NCBI RefSeq assembly: GCF_000725885.1
Contig: NZ_JODR01000016.1
Span: 1-64,000 of the forward strand
Direction of reading: 5' to 3'
Source of the DNA: Streptomyces albus subsp. albus
Lineage (GTDB): Bacteria > Actinomycetota > Actinomycetes > Streptomycetales > Streptomycetaceae
DNA: 64,000 nucleotides
Shown here: one piece after another, positions 1-7,937 of the stretch
Numbering within the stretch: position 1 is the stretch's first letter
How the letters are laid out: each line of letters opens with the position of its first letter
The notes under the pieces: generated by a model
What the model was told of the DNA's origin: nothing
The model's input: only the letters and a program-made list of their open reading frames with translations
The model's database searches: none
Program-made: the position numbers and the translations under genes

Positions 1-84
1 TACATTCCGAACCCGGAAGCTAAGCCTTACAGCGCCGATGGTACTGCATGCGGGAGCGTGTGGGAGAGTAGGACGCCGCCGGAC
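1..84 (+). rRNA. rrf: 5S ribosomal RNA, 3' part
   Basis: The window opens inside a 5S rRNA gene. The stretch with ACATTCCGAACCCGGAAG and, near its end, GGGAGAGTAGGACGCCGCC is the standard actinobacterial 5S sequence. About 84 of roughly 120 bases are present and the 5' end lies outside the window. The exact 3' end is accurate to a few bases. It is presumably the last gene of an rRNA operon running into the window, because a strong terminator follows directly. Confidence 0.95.
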
Positions 85-96
85 TATTCTTGAGGG

Positions 97-137
97 AAAA
101 GGGGCTTTGTCGGCCGACGCCGACAAAGCCCCTTTTT
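97..137 (+). terminator. Intrinsic terminator of the rRNA operon
   Basis: A 13-bp perfect stem (GGGGCTTTGTCGG at 101-113 pairing with 120-132) with a short loop is preceded by A residues and followed by five T residues. It lies directly behind the 5S gene and ends 32 bases before the next start codon. Confidence 0.93.
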
Positions 138-169
138 CGTGTTTCGGCTGCGACCGATACGGTGTCGCC

Positions 170-1351
170 ATGACTGGCCGCACACAGCTGATGTGGGACG
201 AAGGCGTCACCGGCTACGACTTCGGTCCCGGCCATCCGATGGACCCGGTGCGGCTCACGCTGACGAAGCGTCTGATCGAGACGCTCGGCGTCGAGCGCAG
301 CCCCGAGCTGAGTGTGGTCGCGGCGCGGCCGGCGGGTGAGTCCACCCTCCGGCTGGTGCACCGGCGCGAATACATCGATGCCGTACGGCGGGCGTCGTCC
401 GATCCCGCCTCCGCCGAGCAGCGTTTCGGGCTGGGAACGGCCGACGATCCGGCGTTCGCCGGCATGCACGAGGTGTCGGCGCTGATCGCGGGGCAGTCCG
501 TGGGCGGGGCCGAGGCGGTGTGGCGGGGGAAGGCCCTGCACGCGGTGAACTTCGCCGGCGGCCTGCACCATGCGATGCCACAGGCCGCGTCCGGCTTCTG
601 CGTCTACAACGATGCCGCGCTGGCGATTGCCCGGCTGCTGGAGCTGGGCGCCGAGCGGGTGGCGTACGTCGACCTCGACGTGCACCACGGTGACGGCGTC
701 CAGGCGGCGTTCTGGGACGACCCCCGAGTGCTGACCGTCTCCGTGCACGAGCACCCGGGCACTCTCTTTCCCGGTACCGGGTGGCCGGAGGAGTGCGGTG
801 GTCCCGGCGCCGAAGGAAGCGCGGTGAACGTGGCGTTGCCGCCCGGGACGGCGGACAGCGGATGGCTGCGGGCCGTGCACGCGGTGGTGCCGCAGTTGCT
901 GGAGGCGTTCGGGCCCCAGGTGCTTGTCTCGCAGCACGGCGCCGACACCCACATCGAGGACCCGTTGGCGCACCTGGCGGTGAGTGTCGACGCCCAGCGG
1001 GTGGCCGCCGAGGCCGTGCACGGGTGGGCCCACACATGGGCGGAGGGGCGGTGGCTGGCGTTGGGGGGCGGTGGTTACGCCGTCGTCGACGTGGTGCCGC
1101 GGGCGTGGACGCATCTGGTGGCGATCGCGGCGGGTGTCCCGGTGCCGCGGGAGACGGAAGTGCCGGCCGAGTGGCGGCAGGAGGTGTACGCCCGTACCCA
1201 GGGCGGGGGTGCTCCGCAGCGGATGACGGACGGTCTGGAGCCGCGCTGGAGCGACTGGGAGGCTTCGGGGTACGACCCGGCCGACCGGCTGGACCAGGCG
1301 ATCCGAGCGACGCGCAACGCGGTTTTTCCGGCACACGGCCTGCTGCCGTAG
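170..1351 (+). CDS. AcuC / class II histone-deacetylase-like amidohydrolase
   Basis: The 393-residue protein belongs to the arginase/deacetylase fold of acetoin utilization protein AcuC and histone deacetylases, zinc enzymes that remove acetyl groups from lysine side chains or small amines. The active-site signature YVDLDVHHGDG is followed by a strand with VHEHPGTLFPGTG and then QHGADTHIEDPLAHL, which supply the usual Asp/His zinc ligands and the His-Asp charge relay. The ATG at 170 begins MTGRTQLMWDEG, matching the usual N-terminus of the family; the frame is open further upstream but there runs through the rRNA terminator. A cytosolic lysine deacetylase acting on acetyl-CoA synthetase is the usual AcuC role, but the substrate here is inferred from the family only. 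Confidence 0.88.
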   Translation: MTGRTQLMWDEGVTGYDFGPGHPMDPVRLTLTKRLIETLGVERSPELSVVAARPAGESTLRLVHRREYIDAVRRASSDPASAEQRFGLGTADDPAFAGMHEVSALIAGQSVGGAEAVWRGKALHAVNFAGGLHHAMPQAASGFCVYNDAALAIARLLELGAERVAYVDLDVHHGDGVQAAFWDDPRVLTVSVHEHPGTLFPGTGWPEECGGPGAEGSAVNVALPPGTADSGWLRAVHAVVPQLLEAFGPQVLVSQHGADTHIEDPLAHLAVSVDAQRVAAEAVHGWAHTWAEGRWLALGGGGYAVVDVVPRAWTHLVAIAAGVPVPRETEVPAEWRQEVYARTQGGGAPQRMTDGLEPRWSDWEASGYDPADRLDQAIRATRNAVFPAHGLLP

Positions 1352-2138
1352 GGCGGTGCCGTACCGTACCGCGTGGCGGTTGTCCGAAGTCGTCCGAAGC
1401 TGAGTGAGTGGCGTCGATTCGCTTGGCCGACGGGGTCGGTTGAGGTCCGTCGGTTGCGGGGTATCGCCTGTTCCGGAGCGTTTCGGGGGCGCCGCGCGTG
1501 CCGGTCCTGGTCACCCGGTGGGTTCGTGGGCTCCTGCGCCCCGTGGCGGCCCCCTGGCGGACTCCTGGGCCCCTACGTCACATGCGCCCCATCCATGTCG
1601 GCGGGTGGACGTCTCGGCCTAGCACCGGTGCAGGGGAGACGTATCGACATAGCGATGCGATTCGGGGTACGTCAGTGCGGCCTCTCCTACGTACGGGGAG
1701 TCTCGGCGCTCCGGGGAATGAGCGCGTGGGCGAGGCACCGTGCGCGGGGCGCGTGCTCGTGCGCCCCGCTCGCTCGTCGTCCGGTGGTGGGGCGGGCCGG
1801 GAAGGGCCGCAGAAGGGTGCCGACGCCTGGGTGCCGGACGTCAGTTGGCGCATGTGCGCTGGTCACGACGGGGCGCGGAAGCGGGGCGGGTCTGCCGGGC
1901 GGTGTGGTGCCGACAGGGTCGGGGACGGGGGCGCGGAGTGGAACGCGGGGCCCGCGACGGGTGTTGGCGATCACGGTGCGCAGTCCGATTACTACCGCGC
2001 GCTTACTGGCTATGTACTCAATCGGGCGTGTCTGTCACGGTAGGCGGACGAACGGTACTCCTCTTCATCACTTGCATCACGCGCCCCTGAATCGGGGTAG
2101 AGCGCACATGCGAGCAGGAGGCACCGGAGGGGAAGCCG
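1352..2138. other. Long intergenic region without a supported gene
   Basis: About 790 bases separate the deacetylase-like gene from the HTH gene. Several frames are open on both strands, but none has a plausible ribosome site plus recognisable protein sequence; they look like GC-rich chance frames. The last 150 bases are less GC-rich and presumably hold the promoter of the HTH gene. No clear BldD box was found by eye. Confidence 0.6.
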
Positions 2139-2171
2139 GTGCCCGACATGTGCGGAAGGTTCAGGTGTGAC

Positions 2172-2381
2172 ATGGCTGCTGACGAACGGCCGTTGAATGA
2201 GGTCGTGTTCCTGACCGTGGCGGAGGTCGCCGCGGTGATGCGAGTCTCCAAGATGACCGTGTACCGCCTGGTGCACAGCGGTCATCTGCCGGCGATCCGG
2301 GTGGGCAGGTCCTTCCGGGTCCCGGAGAAGGCCGTCCACGAGTACTTGGAGGAGTCGTACGTGGGGGTGGAGAGCGCGTAG
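2172..2381 (+). CDS. bdtA: BdtA-like excisionase-family HTH DNA-binding protein
   Basis: This 69-residue protein is essentially one MerR/excisionase-type winged helix: FLTVAEVAAVMRVSKMTVYRL followed by HLPAIRVGRSFRVPEKAV. It closely resembles the small S. coelicolor regulator annotated as a BldD target (bdtA) near bldN, and its position a few genes upstream of bldN fits. The symbol is given from memory of that locus. Start choice is open: the ATG at 2172 (MAADERPLNEV) matches the family N-terminus as I recall it and has GGAAGG 12 bases upstream, whereas an in-frame GTG at 2139 has a better-placed GGAGGGG at 2126-2132 and would add 11 residues. It likely acts as a dimeric transcription factor in the cytoplasm; its targets cannot be told from sequence. 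Confidence 0.85.
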   Translation: MAADERPLNEVVFLTVAEVAAVMRVSKMTVYRLVHSGHLPAIRVGRSFRVPEKAVHEYLEESYVGVESA

Positions 2382-2447
2382 GCCGGCGCCCCCGGACGCC
2401 TCGCCGCCGCCGGACCGCGGTCCTCGGCCCCCCTCGATTCACGTCCA

Positions 2448-2466
2448 CCTACCGGTGCCCGGTAGG
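2448..2466. promoter_or_regulatory. Perfect 8-bp inverted repeat between bdtA and the bS22 gene
   Basis: CCTACCGG and CCGGTAGG flank a TGC loop. It sits 66 bases after the bdtA-like stop and about 100 bases before the bS22 start. There is no T tract, so it may be an operator or 5'-UTR hairpin for bS22 rather than a terminator; the sequence alone does not decide. Confidence 0.35.
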
Positions 2467-2567
2467 GTGGCCCCATGTAGGTCGTGTGGGCTCGGACGCC
2501 CCGCACCGAGTATCGAAGTGAGTTCGCCCCCGCCGCGTGCGGGGATGATCCGTGAGCGAGGGTAGTC

Positions 2568-2666
2568 GTGGGCTCTGTCATCAAGAAGCGGCGTAAGCGG
2601 ATGGCGAAGAAGAAGCACCGCAAGCTGCTGAAGCGGACGCGTGTGCAGCGTCGCAACAAGAAGTGA
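2568..2666 (+). CDS. Small ribosomal subunit protein bS22 (AURKAIP1/COX24 domain)
   Basis: This 32-residue, extremely basic peptide starts at GTG and reads [20 protein letters not shown], followed by [12 protein letters not shown]. It is the actinobacterial 30S protein bS22, also annotated as an AURKAIP1/COX24-domain protein, which binds the small ribosomal subunit. It was found by reading the gap between larger genes. A perfect 16-bp terminator hairpin follows 23 bases after the stop codon, so it is probably a monocistronic, strongly expressed gene. The start is set by homology to other actinobacterial copies. Confidence 0.9.
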   Translation: MGSVIKKRRKRMAKKKHRKLLKRTRVQRRNKK

Positions 2667-2688
2667 GCGAGCACACCGCACGCCACTG

Positions 2689-2729
2689 ACCGCCGCCTTC
2701 TCCCCGGCTGGGGAGAAGGCGGCGGTTCT
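2689..2729 (+). terminator. Terminator after the bS22 gene
   Basis: A perfect 16-bp GC-rich stem (2690-2705 with 2710-2725) and a four-base GGCT loop are followed by TTCTG. It separates the bS22 gene from the epimerase gene. Confidence 0.85.
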
Positions 2730-2783
2730 GCTATGGGGACGCGTTGCCGGCTCGCGCCGCATCCGGGGTCAGGGAGGGACGAA

Positions 2784-3887
2784 GTGGGCAAGGTGGTGCT
2801 CGTCACCGGGGTGGCCAGACCGCTCGGTGGCCGTTTCGTACGCCGTCTCCTGCGTGAGCCGGGGGTGAGCGGTGTGGTCGGTGTGGACACCCGCCCTCCC
2901 GCTCACCGGCTGGACGGGGCCCGGTTCGTGCAGACGGACATCCGGCAGCCGGCCATCGGCAAGGTGCTGGCCGAGCACGCGGTGGACACGGTGGTCCACA
3001 TGGATCTGCACGGCACCCCGCTGACGCCCGGCGGCGGTGGGCGCGGTGCGGTGAAGGAGACCAACGTCATCGGCACCATGCAGCTGCTGGGTGCCTGCCA
3101 GAAGGCGCCGTCCGTCAGCCGGCTGGTGATCAAGTCGACGACGAGCGTGTACGGTTCCGCGCCGCGTGACCCGGCCGTCTTCGACGAGACGACGCCCGTA
3201 CGGTCCCTGCCCGGTGGCGGCTTCGCCAAGGACGCGGTGGAGATCGAGGGCTACGTACGGGGCTTCGCGCGGCGGCGGCCCGATGTGGCCGTCACCGTGC
3301 TGCGTTTCGCGCACATCCTCGGGCCGGCCGCCGAGTCGCCGCTGGCGGAGTACTTCTCACTGCCCGTGCTGCCGACCGTGCTGGGCTACGACCCGCGGTT
3401 GCAGTTCGTGCACGACGACGACGTGATCGAGGTGCTCCGGCTGGCCGCGGGGGAGCCGAGGGCCGGCACGCTGACGGCGGGGACGTTCAACATCGCCGGG
3501 GACGGCGTGCTGCTGCTCTCCCAGTGCGCGCGGCGGCTGGGCCGGCCGACGGTGCCCATGCTGATGCCGGCCATCCGCTGGGGCAGCGGGGTGCTGCGGT
3601 CGGTGGGTGTCACGGACTTCTCCGCCGAGCAGCTGCGGCTGCTGACCCACGGGCGGGTCGTGCGGACCGAGCACGCCCGCGACGTGCTGGGGTTCACACC
3701 GCGCCGGACGACGGCGCAGACTCTCGACGCGTTCGCCCGGTCCCGCGGGAGCGGGCTGCTGCCGCCGGGCAAGGTGGCGCACGCCGTCGACCGGTTCGCG
3801 GCGCTGCTGCCGGGGAAACCCGGGCGGCCGGCCGGGGAGGGAGCCGCGACGCGGCGGGAGCGGGCGGAGGTGCGCCAGGATGGGTGA
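2784..3887 (+). CDS. NAD-dependent epimerase/dehydratase family protein
   Basis: This 367-residue protein is an extended short-chain dehydrogenase. The Rossmann start is VVLVTGVARPLGGRFVRRLL, a variant of the GxxGxxG dinucleotide-binding motif, and TSVYGSA marks the Ser/Tyr catalytic region, although the usual YxxxK is not obvious. The GTG at 2784 was chosen because AGGGAGG lies seven bases upstream and the protein then begins at the first beta strand (MGKVVLVTG). The stop overlaps the start of the downstream acyltransferase by eight bases, so the two are translationally coupled. In Streptomyces this pair lies between bS22 and rsbN-bldN. The sugar or lipid substrate is unknown. Confidence 0.85.
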   Translation: MGKVVLVTGVARPLGGRFVRRLLREPGVSGVVGVDTRPPAHRLDGARFVQTDIRQPAIGKVLAEHAVDTVVHMDLHGTPLTPGGGGRGAVKETNVIGTMQLLGACQKAPSVSRLVIKSTTSVYGSAPRDPAVFDETTPVRSLPGGGFAKDAVEIEGYVRGFARRRPDVAVTVLRFAHILGPAAESPLAEYFSLPVLPTVLGYDPRLQFVHDDDVIEVLRLAAGEPRAGTLTAGTFNIAGDGVLLLSQCARRLGRPTVPMLMPAIRWGSGVLRSVGVTDFSAEQLRLLTHGRVVRTEHARDVLGFTPRRTTAQTLDAFARSRGSGLLPPGKVAHAVDRFAALLPGKPGRPAGEGAATRRERAEVRQDG

Positions 3888-5073
3888 CGCGAAGGTCATA
3901 CCCTTCGACGACGACAGGGACCGGTCGCGGGGCGCCGCACCGGCCGGCCAGTCCCGTACCGGGCAGCGGGCCCGTCGGCGCGGCGCGCGCACCGGACAGA
4001 GCGCCCCGCTGACGACCGTGCCCGGGCAGCAGGGTCCGGGGGGTCCGGGGGAGGGTGACGGCCCCGGAAAGGGCGGAGCGGGGCCCTCAGAGGCCGCGGA
4101 GGACCGTCATGGGGCGGAGCAGAGGTTCGGGGACGCGGACGGCGCCGGGTCCCGTGGGGAGGGGCCCGCGAGCGGCGGGGAGGACGCTGCCGCGGAGGGC
4201 GCGCTCGGTGGGCTGGTCGCCCGGCTGCTGGGCGACGACTGGGAGGACCGCGCGGCTCGCGGGCTGGCGTTCCTGCGGCGGCGGGTCACCGGCGAGTACG
4301 AGGTCGACGACTTCGGCTACGACCGGGAACTGACCGACCAGGTGCTGATGTCGCTGCTGCGGCCGGTGTTCGAGAAGTACTTCCGGGTGGAGGTGCGCGG
4401 GATCGAGAACATACCGGCCGACGGGGCGGCGCTGGTGGTCGCGAATCACTCCGGGACCCTCCCGCTGGACGGGCTGATGCTCCAGGTCGCCGTGCACGAC
4501 CACCACCCCGCGGACCGGCGGCTGCGGCTGCTGGGTGCGGATCTGGTGTTCGTGCTGCCGCTCGTCAACGAGCTGGCGCGCAAGGCGGGGCACACCCTGG
4601 CCTGTGCCGAGGACGCGCAGACGCTGCTGGGCCGCGGCGAGGTCGTCGGCGTGATGCCGGAGGGGTTCAAGGGGCTCGGCAAACCGTTCGCGGACCGCTA
4701 CAAGCTCCAGCGGTTCGGCCGCGGCGGCTTCGTCTCGACGGCGCTGCGCACGGGGGCGCCGATCGTGCCGTGCTCGATCGTGGGGGCCGAGGAGATCTAC
4801 CCGATGATCGGCAACTCGCGGACGCTGGCGCGGCTGTTCGGCTTCCCGTACTTCCCGCTGACGCCGACGTTCCCGTGGCTCGGCCCGCTGGGCGCGGTGC
4901 CGTTGCCGACGAAGTGGACGATCCAGTTCGGCGAGCCGTTGCCCACGGACGACTATCCGCCCGAGGCGGCCGACGACCCGATGCTGATGTTCAACCTGAC
5001 CGACCAGGTCCGCGAGACGATCCAGCACACCCTCTACAAACTGCTGGTGCGGCGCCGTTCGGTCTTCTTCTGA
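3880..5073 (+). CDS. 1-acyl-sn-glycerol-3-phosphate acyltransferase-like protein (PlsC family)
   Basis: The 397-residue protein has a low-complexity, charged, Gly-rich N-terminus of about 110 residues followed by an acyltransferase domain. The catalytic motif is NHSGTLPLDG (a version of NHxxxxD), with EGFKGLGKPF as the phosphate-binding block and PIVPCSIVGAEE as the later conserved block. Such enzymes move an acyl chain from acyl-ACP or acyl-CoA to a lysophospholipid or other membrane alcohol at the inner membrane face. The ATG overlaps the end of the epimerase gene, so both probably modify the same lipid-linked product. The gene converges on rsbN, 44 bases away. Confidence 0.85.
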   Translation: MGDAKVIPFDDDRDRSRGAAPAGQSRTGQRARRRGARTGQSAPLTTVPGQQGPGGPGEGDGPGKGGAGPSEAAEDRHGAEQRFGDADGAGSRGEGPASGGEDAAAEGALGGLVARLLGDDWEDRAARGLAFLRRRVTGEYEVDDFGYDRELTDQVLMSLLRPVFEKYFRVEVRGIENIPADGAALVVANHSGTLPLDGLMLQVAVHDHHPADRRLRLLGADLVFVLPLVNELARKAGHTLACAEDAQTLLGRGEVVGVMPEGFKGLGKPFADRYKLQRFGRGGFVSTALRTGAPIVPCSIVGAEEIYPMIGNSRTLARLFGFPYFPLTPTFPWLGPLGAVPLPTKWTIQFGEPLPTDDYPPEAADDPMLMFNLTDQVRETIQHTLYKLLVRRRSVFF

Positions 5074-5117
5074 GGACCGTACGACGCCGCACCCGGCAGT
5101 CGCCCGTGGGAGCCGCG

Positions 5118-6530
5118 CTATTTGTCGTCCCCGCCCAGGCCGAGGCCGGGGAGCACCTCCGGGACGATCGGGGGCAGTGTGATCTCGGGCTTCTCGCCGC
5201 CGGAGCCGGAGGGGCTGCCGGGCCGGGAACCCGAGCCGGACTGGGAGGGCTTCTCCTGCCCGCCGTGGTCGTCCGGTGGTGCCAGCAGATCACCGCCGAG
5301 CAGGCCCTCGCCGTGGTGCTGCGAGTCGGACGGCTCCGGCTTCTCGGACCGCCGTTCGCTCTCACCGCGGGTGCCGTCGGGTGTCGGGCTGCTCGGCTCC
5401 GTGGAGGGCGACTCCTCGCCCGTGCGGTCGCTCGTGCCCCGTTCGCGCTCGCCGTGTGCGCCTTCCCGGGGTGCGGGCGGCAGGAGCGAGCGCAGCGGCC
5501 CGACCTCCTGGTCCATGGCGTCGAGGACCGACGTCACCTCGTCGCCCACGTCCCGCAGTTGCGCCGGGAGGCGGTCACGCAGCTGGGTCCAGCCGTCGCG
5601 GTGCTTCTTGGTGAACCGGGAGAGGGAGCGCATGGGCGCGAGGTCGCCGTCCTGCCGGTAGGCCGCGGTCAGCAGACGGTGCCCTTCGGAGGCGTCCTGC
5701 CGCATTCCGGACAGTGCCCTGCGGACCTCGGTCAGGGACTCGTGGTCGAGGTCGCCGGCCCGGTCGCGTTCCATGAGGCGGCGGGCCTCCTGCATGCGGG
5801 TGGAGGCGTGGTCCAGCAGCACGCTGCCCCGGTCGGCGTCGTCCCCGGCCAGGTCGAGCTGGATGTCCTCCATCCCGCGCTTGAGGCCGTAGAGGGAGTC
5901 GCCGGGGAGGGCGTCGGTGCTGGCCGCCGCGGCGCCGCCGAGCGCGCCGGCCGCCACGCCGACGCTCAGCCCGCCGGCCGCCAGTCCCTTGCCCAGCCGG
6001 GTCCTGGGGCGCAGCTTGCCCAGGGAACTCAGGCCGGGGGCGCGGTGGGCGCCGCGTCCGGAGCGGGAGGCGGCGCGGCCGTCCCGCTGCTCCGGAACGA
6101 GGGTGTCCGGGGCGGCCGTCTCACCGTCGGCGAAGGCGGTTTCCATGGCGGCGACGAGCTGGGCGCGCTGCACCGTCTTGACCTCGGGGTCGAGGGCGGG
6201 ACGGGGCAGGGCGGCGAGCTCACCGGCCAGGGCGAGCAGGCCCTGGTCCGGCCCTTCGGCCCGGTGCCGGTGCGGTGGGACCGACGCCGGAAGCGACGTG
6301 CCGGGACCGGCGGGGGTCTCGGGGGGCGCGGGGGGAGAAGCCGGTGACCGGGACGGCGCGTGCCGTGCCCGTGTGCGCGGGGCCGGACCAGCCGGCGTCC
6401 CTCGGTTTCTCCCGGAGTCCGCGGAGCCCCCGGGCCCTGTGTCGGCCGCCGCGCCCCCGTCGCGCTCCTGCTCGTCCAGGGCCTGGGCGAAGGCGATGGC
6501 CCGTCGGCTCGTCGGCACGGATCCGATCAC
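5118..6530 (-). CDS. rsbN: Anti-sigma factor RsbN, antagonist of BldN
   Basis: The protein of about 470 residues has an N-terminal cytoplasmic part with a long Pro/Ala-rich linker, one membrane segment around residues 181-204 (GLAAGGLSVGVAAGALGG), then a DUF5667-type block (LPGDSLYGLKRGMEDIQL) and a Ser/Glu/Gly-rich C-terminal tail outside the cell. Gene order and architecture match RsbN, the membrane anti-sigma factor that holds BldN until sporulation. I chose the GTG at 6530 because GGAGG lies six bases upstream; the in-frame GTG at 6539 abuts that same ribosome site and is less likely. A BldN-type promoter lies about 125 bases upstream, giving negative feedback. The gene is downstream of bldN on the same strand but 194 bases away. 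Confidence 0.9.
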   Translation of the reverse strand: MIGSVPTSRRAIAFAQALDEQERDGGAAADTGPGGSADSGRNRGTPAGPAPRTRARHAPSRSPASPPAPPETPAGPGTSLPASVPPHRHRAEGPDQGLLALAGELAALPRPALDPEVKTVQRAQLVAAMETAFADGETAAPDTLVPEQRDGRAASRSGRGAHRAPGLSSLGKLRPRTRLGKGLAAGGLSVGVAAGALGGAAAASTDALPGDSLYGLKRGMEDIQLDLAGDDADRGSVLLDHASTRMQEARRLMERDRAGDLDHESLTEVRRALSGMRQDASEGHRLLTAAYRQDGDLAPMRSLSRFTKKHRDGWTQLRDRLPAQLRDVGDEVTSVLDAMDQEVGPLRSLLPPAPREGAHGERERGTSDRTGEESPSTEPSSPTPDGTRGESERRSEKPEPSDSQHHGEGLLGGDLLAPPDDHGGQEKPSQSGSGSRPGSPSGSGGEKPEITLPPIVPEVLPGLGLGGDDK

Positions 6531-6655
6531 CGGCGGCACCTCCTCTCGTCAGCACGGTCGACTCCCCGTCGCACAGGAAAAGACGTGGCCGACCGCGTTC
6601 ACTCAGGGGTGAGTGAGCCCCGGGCAGCCACGGCTGGGGGGAGTCTGCAACCCCG

Positions 6656-6683
6656 ACAACGAGCGCAAGCCACTCGGGTTACG
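6656..6683 (-). promoter_or_regulatory. Sigma-BldN-type promoter of rsbN
   Basis: On the minus strand CGTAAC (6683-6678) and CGTTGT (6661-6656) are separated by exactly 16 bases. This fits the -35/-10 pattern I recall for BldN-dependent promoters (CGTAAC, 16 bases, CGTTGA-like). It lies in the bldN-rsbN gap and reads toward rsbN, as expected for BldN-driven synthesis of its own antagonist. Confidence 0.75.
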
Positions 6684-6732
6684 GAGTCGGATGTCACGAT
6701 GATGTGACCGGCCGGCGAGCCCGTCCCGGACC

Positions 6733-7557
6733 TCAGCGCGCGTCGTCGGGCAGGAGTCTGGCCAGCGTCCGCACGGCGCGGTACTGGAGGGTCTTGATGG
6801 CGCCTTCGTTCTTGCCCATGACCCGGGCGGTTTCGGCCACGGAGAGCCCCTGGAGAAATCGGAGCGTTACGCACTCCTGCTGTTGGGGGTTGAGCTTACG
6901 TACGGCCTCCAGCAGGGCGGCGTTGGACAGGGACTCCAGCACCGATTCCTCGGGGGAACGCTCGACCTCGTTGGCGTCGAGCATCTCGCCGGTGGTCACT
7001 TCGAGGCGGAAGCGGCTGGACTTGAAGTGGTCGGCGACGAGGTTCCGGGCGATGGTCACCAGCCAGGCGCCGAAGTCGCGGCCCTGCCAGGTGAAGGTTC
7101 CGATACGGCGGAGGGCGCGCAGGAAGGTCTCGCTGGTCAGGTCCTCGGCGGTCGCCCGGCCGCCGACGCGGTAGTAGATGTAGCGGTAGACGGTGTCGCT
7201 GTAGTGGTCGTAGAGCCGGCCGAACGCCTCGGCCTCGCCGGCCTGGGCCTGTTCGACCAGGTCCATCATCCGGCGGCTGTCGGTGTCCGAGGCGGCGGGG
7301 CGCCGGGCGGTGGCGCCCGCGCCGCGGGTGCGCCTGCCGCTCGTGGTGGAGGTGCGGGTCGTGGCGCCGGCGGCGCGGTGCGCGAGGGCGTGGCAGGGGC
7401 CGGTGGGGACAGGTGCGGCTCCTGCGGGGACAGTTGCGGCTGTTGCGGCGAGGGCAGGGACGGCGTACGCGGTGGGGACGAACGCACGCAGCTGGTCGAT
7501 GACTGTCGTGCGCAGCGTAGCCAGGCCCGAGGCGTCAACCCCGACGTGTGGGTACAC
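6733..7557 (-). CDS. bldN: Developmental ECF-type sigma factor BldN (pro-sigma)
   Basis: The 274-residue protein carries a non-conserved N-terminal extension of about 96 residues before sigma region 2 (MMDLVEQAQAGEAEAFGRLY ... VYRYIYYRVGGRATAEDLT) and region 4 (LNPQQQECVTLRFLQGLSVA ... GAIKTLQYRAVRTLARLL). The GTG start encodes MYPHVGVDASGLATL, the known BldN N-terminus. BldN is made as a proprotein and processed before it directs aerial-mycelium genes such as chaplins, rodlins and bldM. It is regulated by RsbN, encoded next to it. The upstream region is unusually AT-rich for this window, which suits a complex, BldD-controlled promoter, but no BldD box could be fixed by eye. Confidence 0.95.
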   Translation of the reverse strand: MYPHVGVDASGLATLRTTVIDQLRAFVPTAYAVPALAATAATVPAGAAPVPTGPCHALAHRAAGATTRTSTTSGRRTRGAGATARRPAASDTDSRRMMDLVEQAQAGEAEAFGRLYDHYSDTVYRYIYYRVGGRATAEDLTSETFLRALRRIGTFTWQGRDFGAWLVTIARNLVADHFKSSRFRLEVTTGEMLDANEVERSPEESVLESLSNAALLEAVRKLNPQQQECVTLRFLQGLSVAETARVMGKNEGAIKTLQYRAVRTLARLLPDDAR

Positions 7558-7937
7558 GGGACTCCCAGAGGCAGAGCTTCCATCACGTGCAGTGCGGGAC
7601 CATTCACCCGGCGTAGGGACGGATGGGTACCGAATTGCGTCTGAGGAGAATAACGCTTCGTACAGGCGGCACTACGCGTAGTTGCCAAAATCGTCGATTC
7701 GGTTCGCTCTGTTATGGATTGGGGTCGCATTCAGGTGCGAATGACGATCGTTTTCTTACGGCTTGGCTGGCTGGAACTGTCGCCTTCGTGATCACTTTTG
7801 TCCGAGCCGGATGCCGGCGACTGCCGTGCGACAAGGCCGGGTAACACTGCTGGATTGGCCCGCCCCGGGGGCGTACGGACGGCGCCGCGCGCTGCCGCGC
7901 GCCTGCGCCCAACCGGTGTGTATCGCTCGTGAGGGGC
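7558..7937. other. bldN upstream region, AT-richer than its surroundings
   Basis: About 380 bases lie between the bldN start and the end of the phosphatase gene. The part at 7620-7810 is markedly AT-richer than neighbouring DNA, contains short inverted repeats (CATTC/GAATG around 7728-7743 and GTGATCAC near 7788) and shows no credible ORF. It most likely carries the bldN promoter and long leader. Confidence 0.55.

Noticed and set aside
7582..7596. TCACGTGCAGTG-like sequence just upstream of bldN as a BldD box
   Set aside because: Only the outer TCAC and GT bases match; the central CWG and final A do not.
7788..7795. GTGATCAC palindrome upstream of bldN as a BldD site
   Set aside because: Orientation of the half-sites does not fit the BldD pattern TnAC...GTnA; an 8-base palindrome is expected by chance in this length of DNA.
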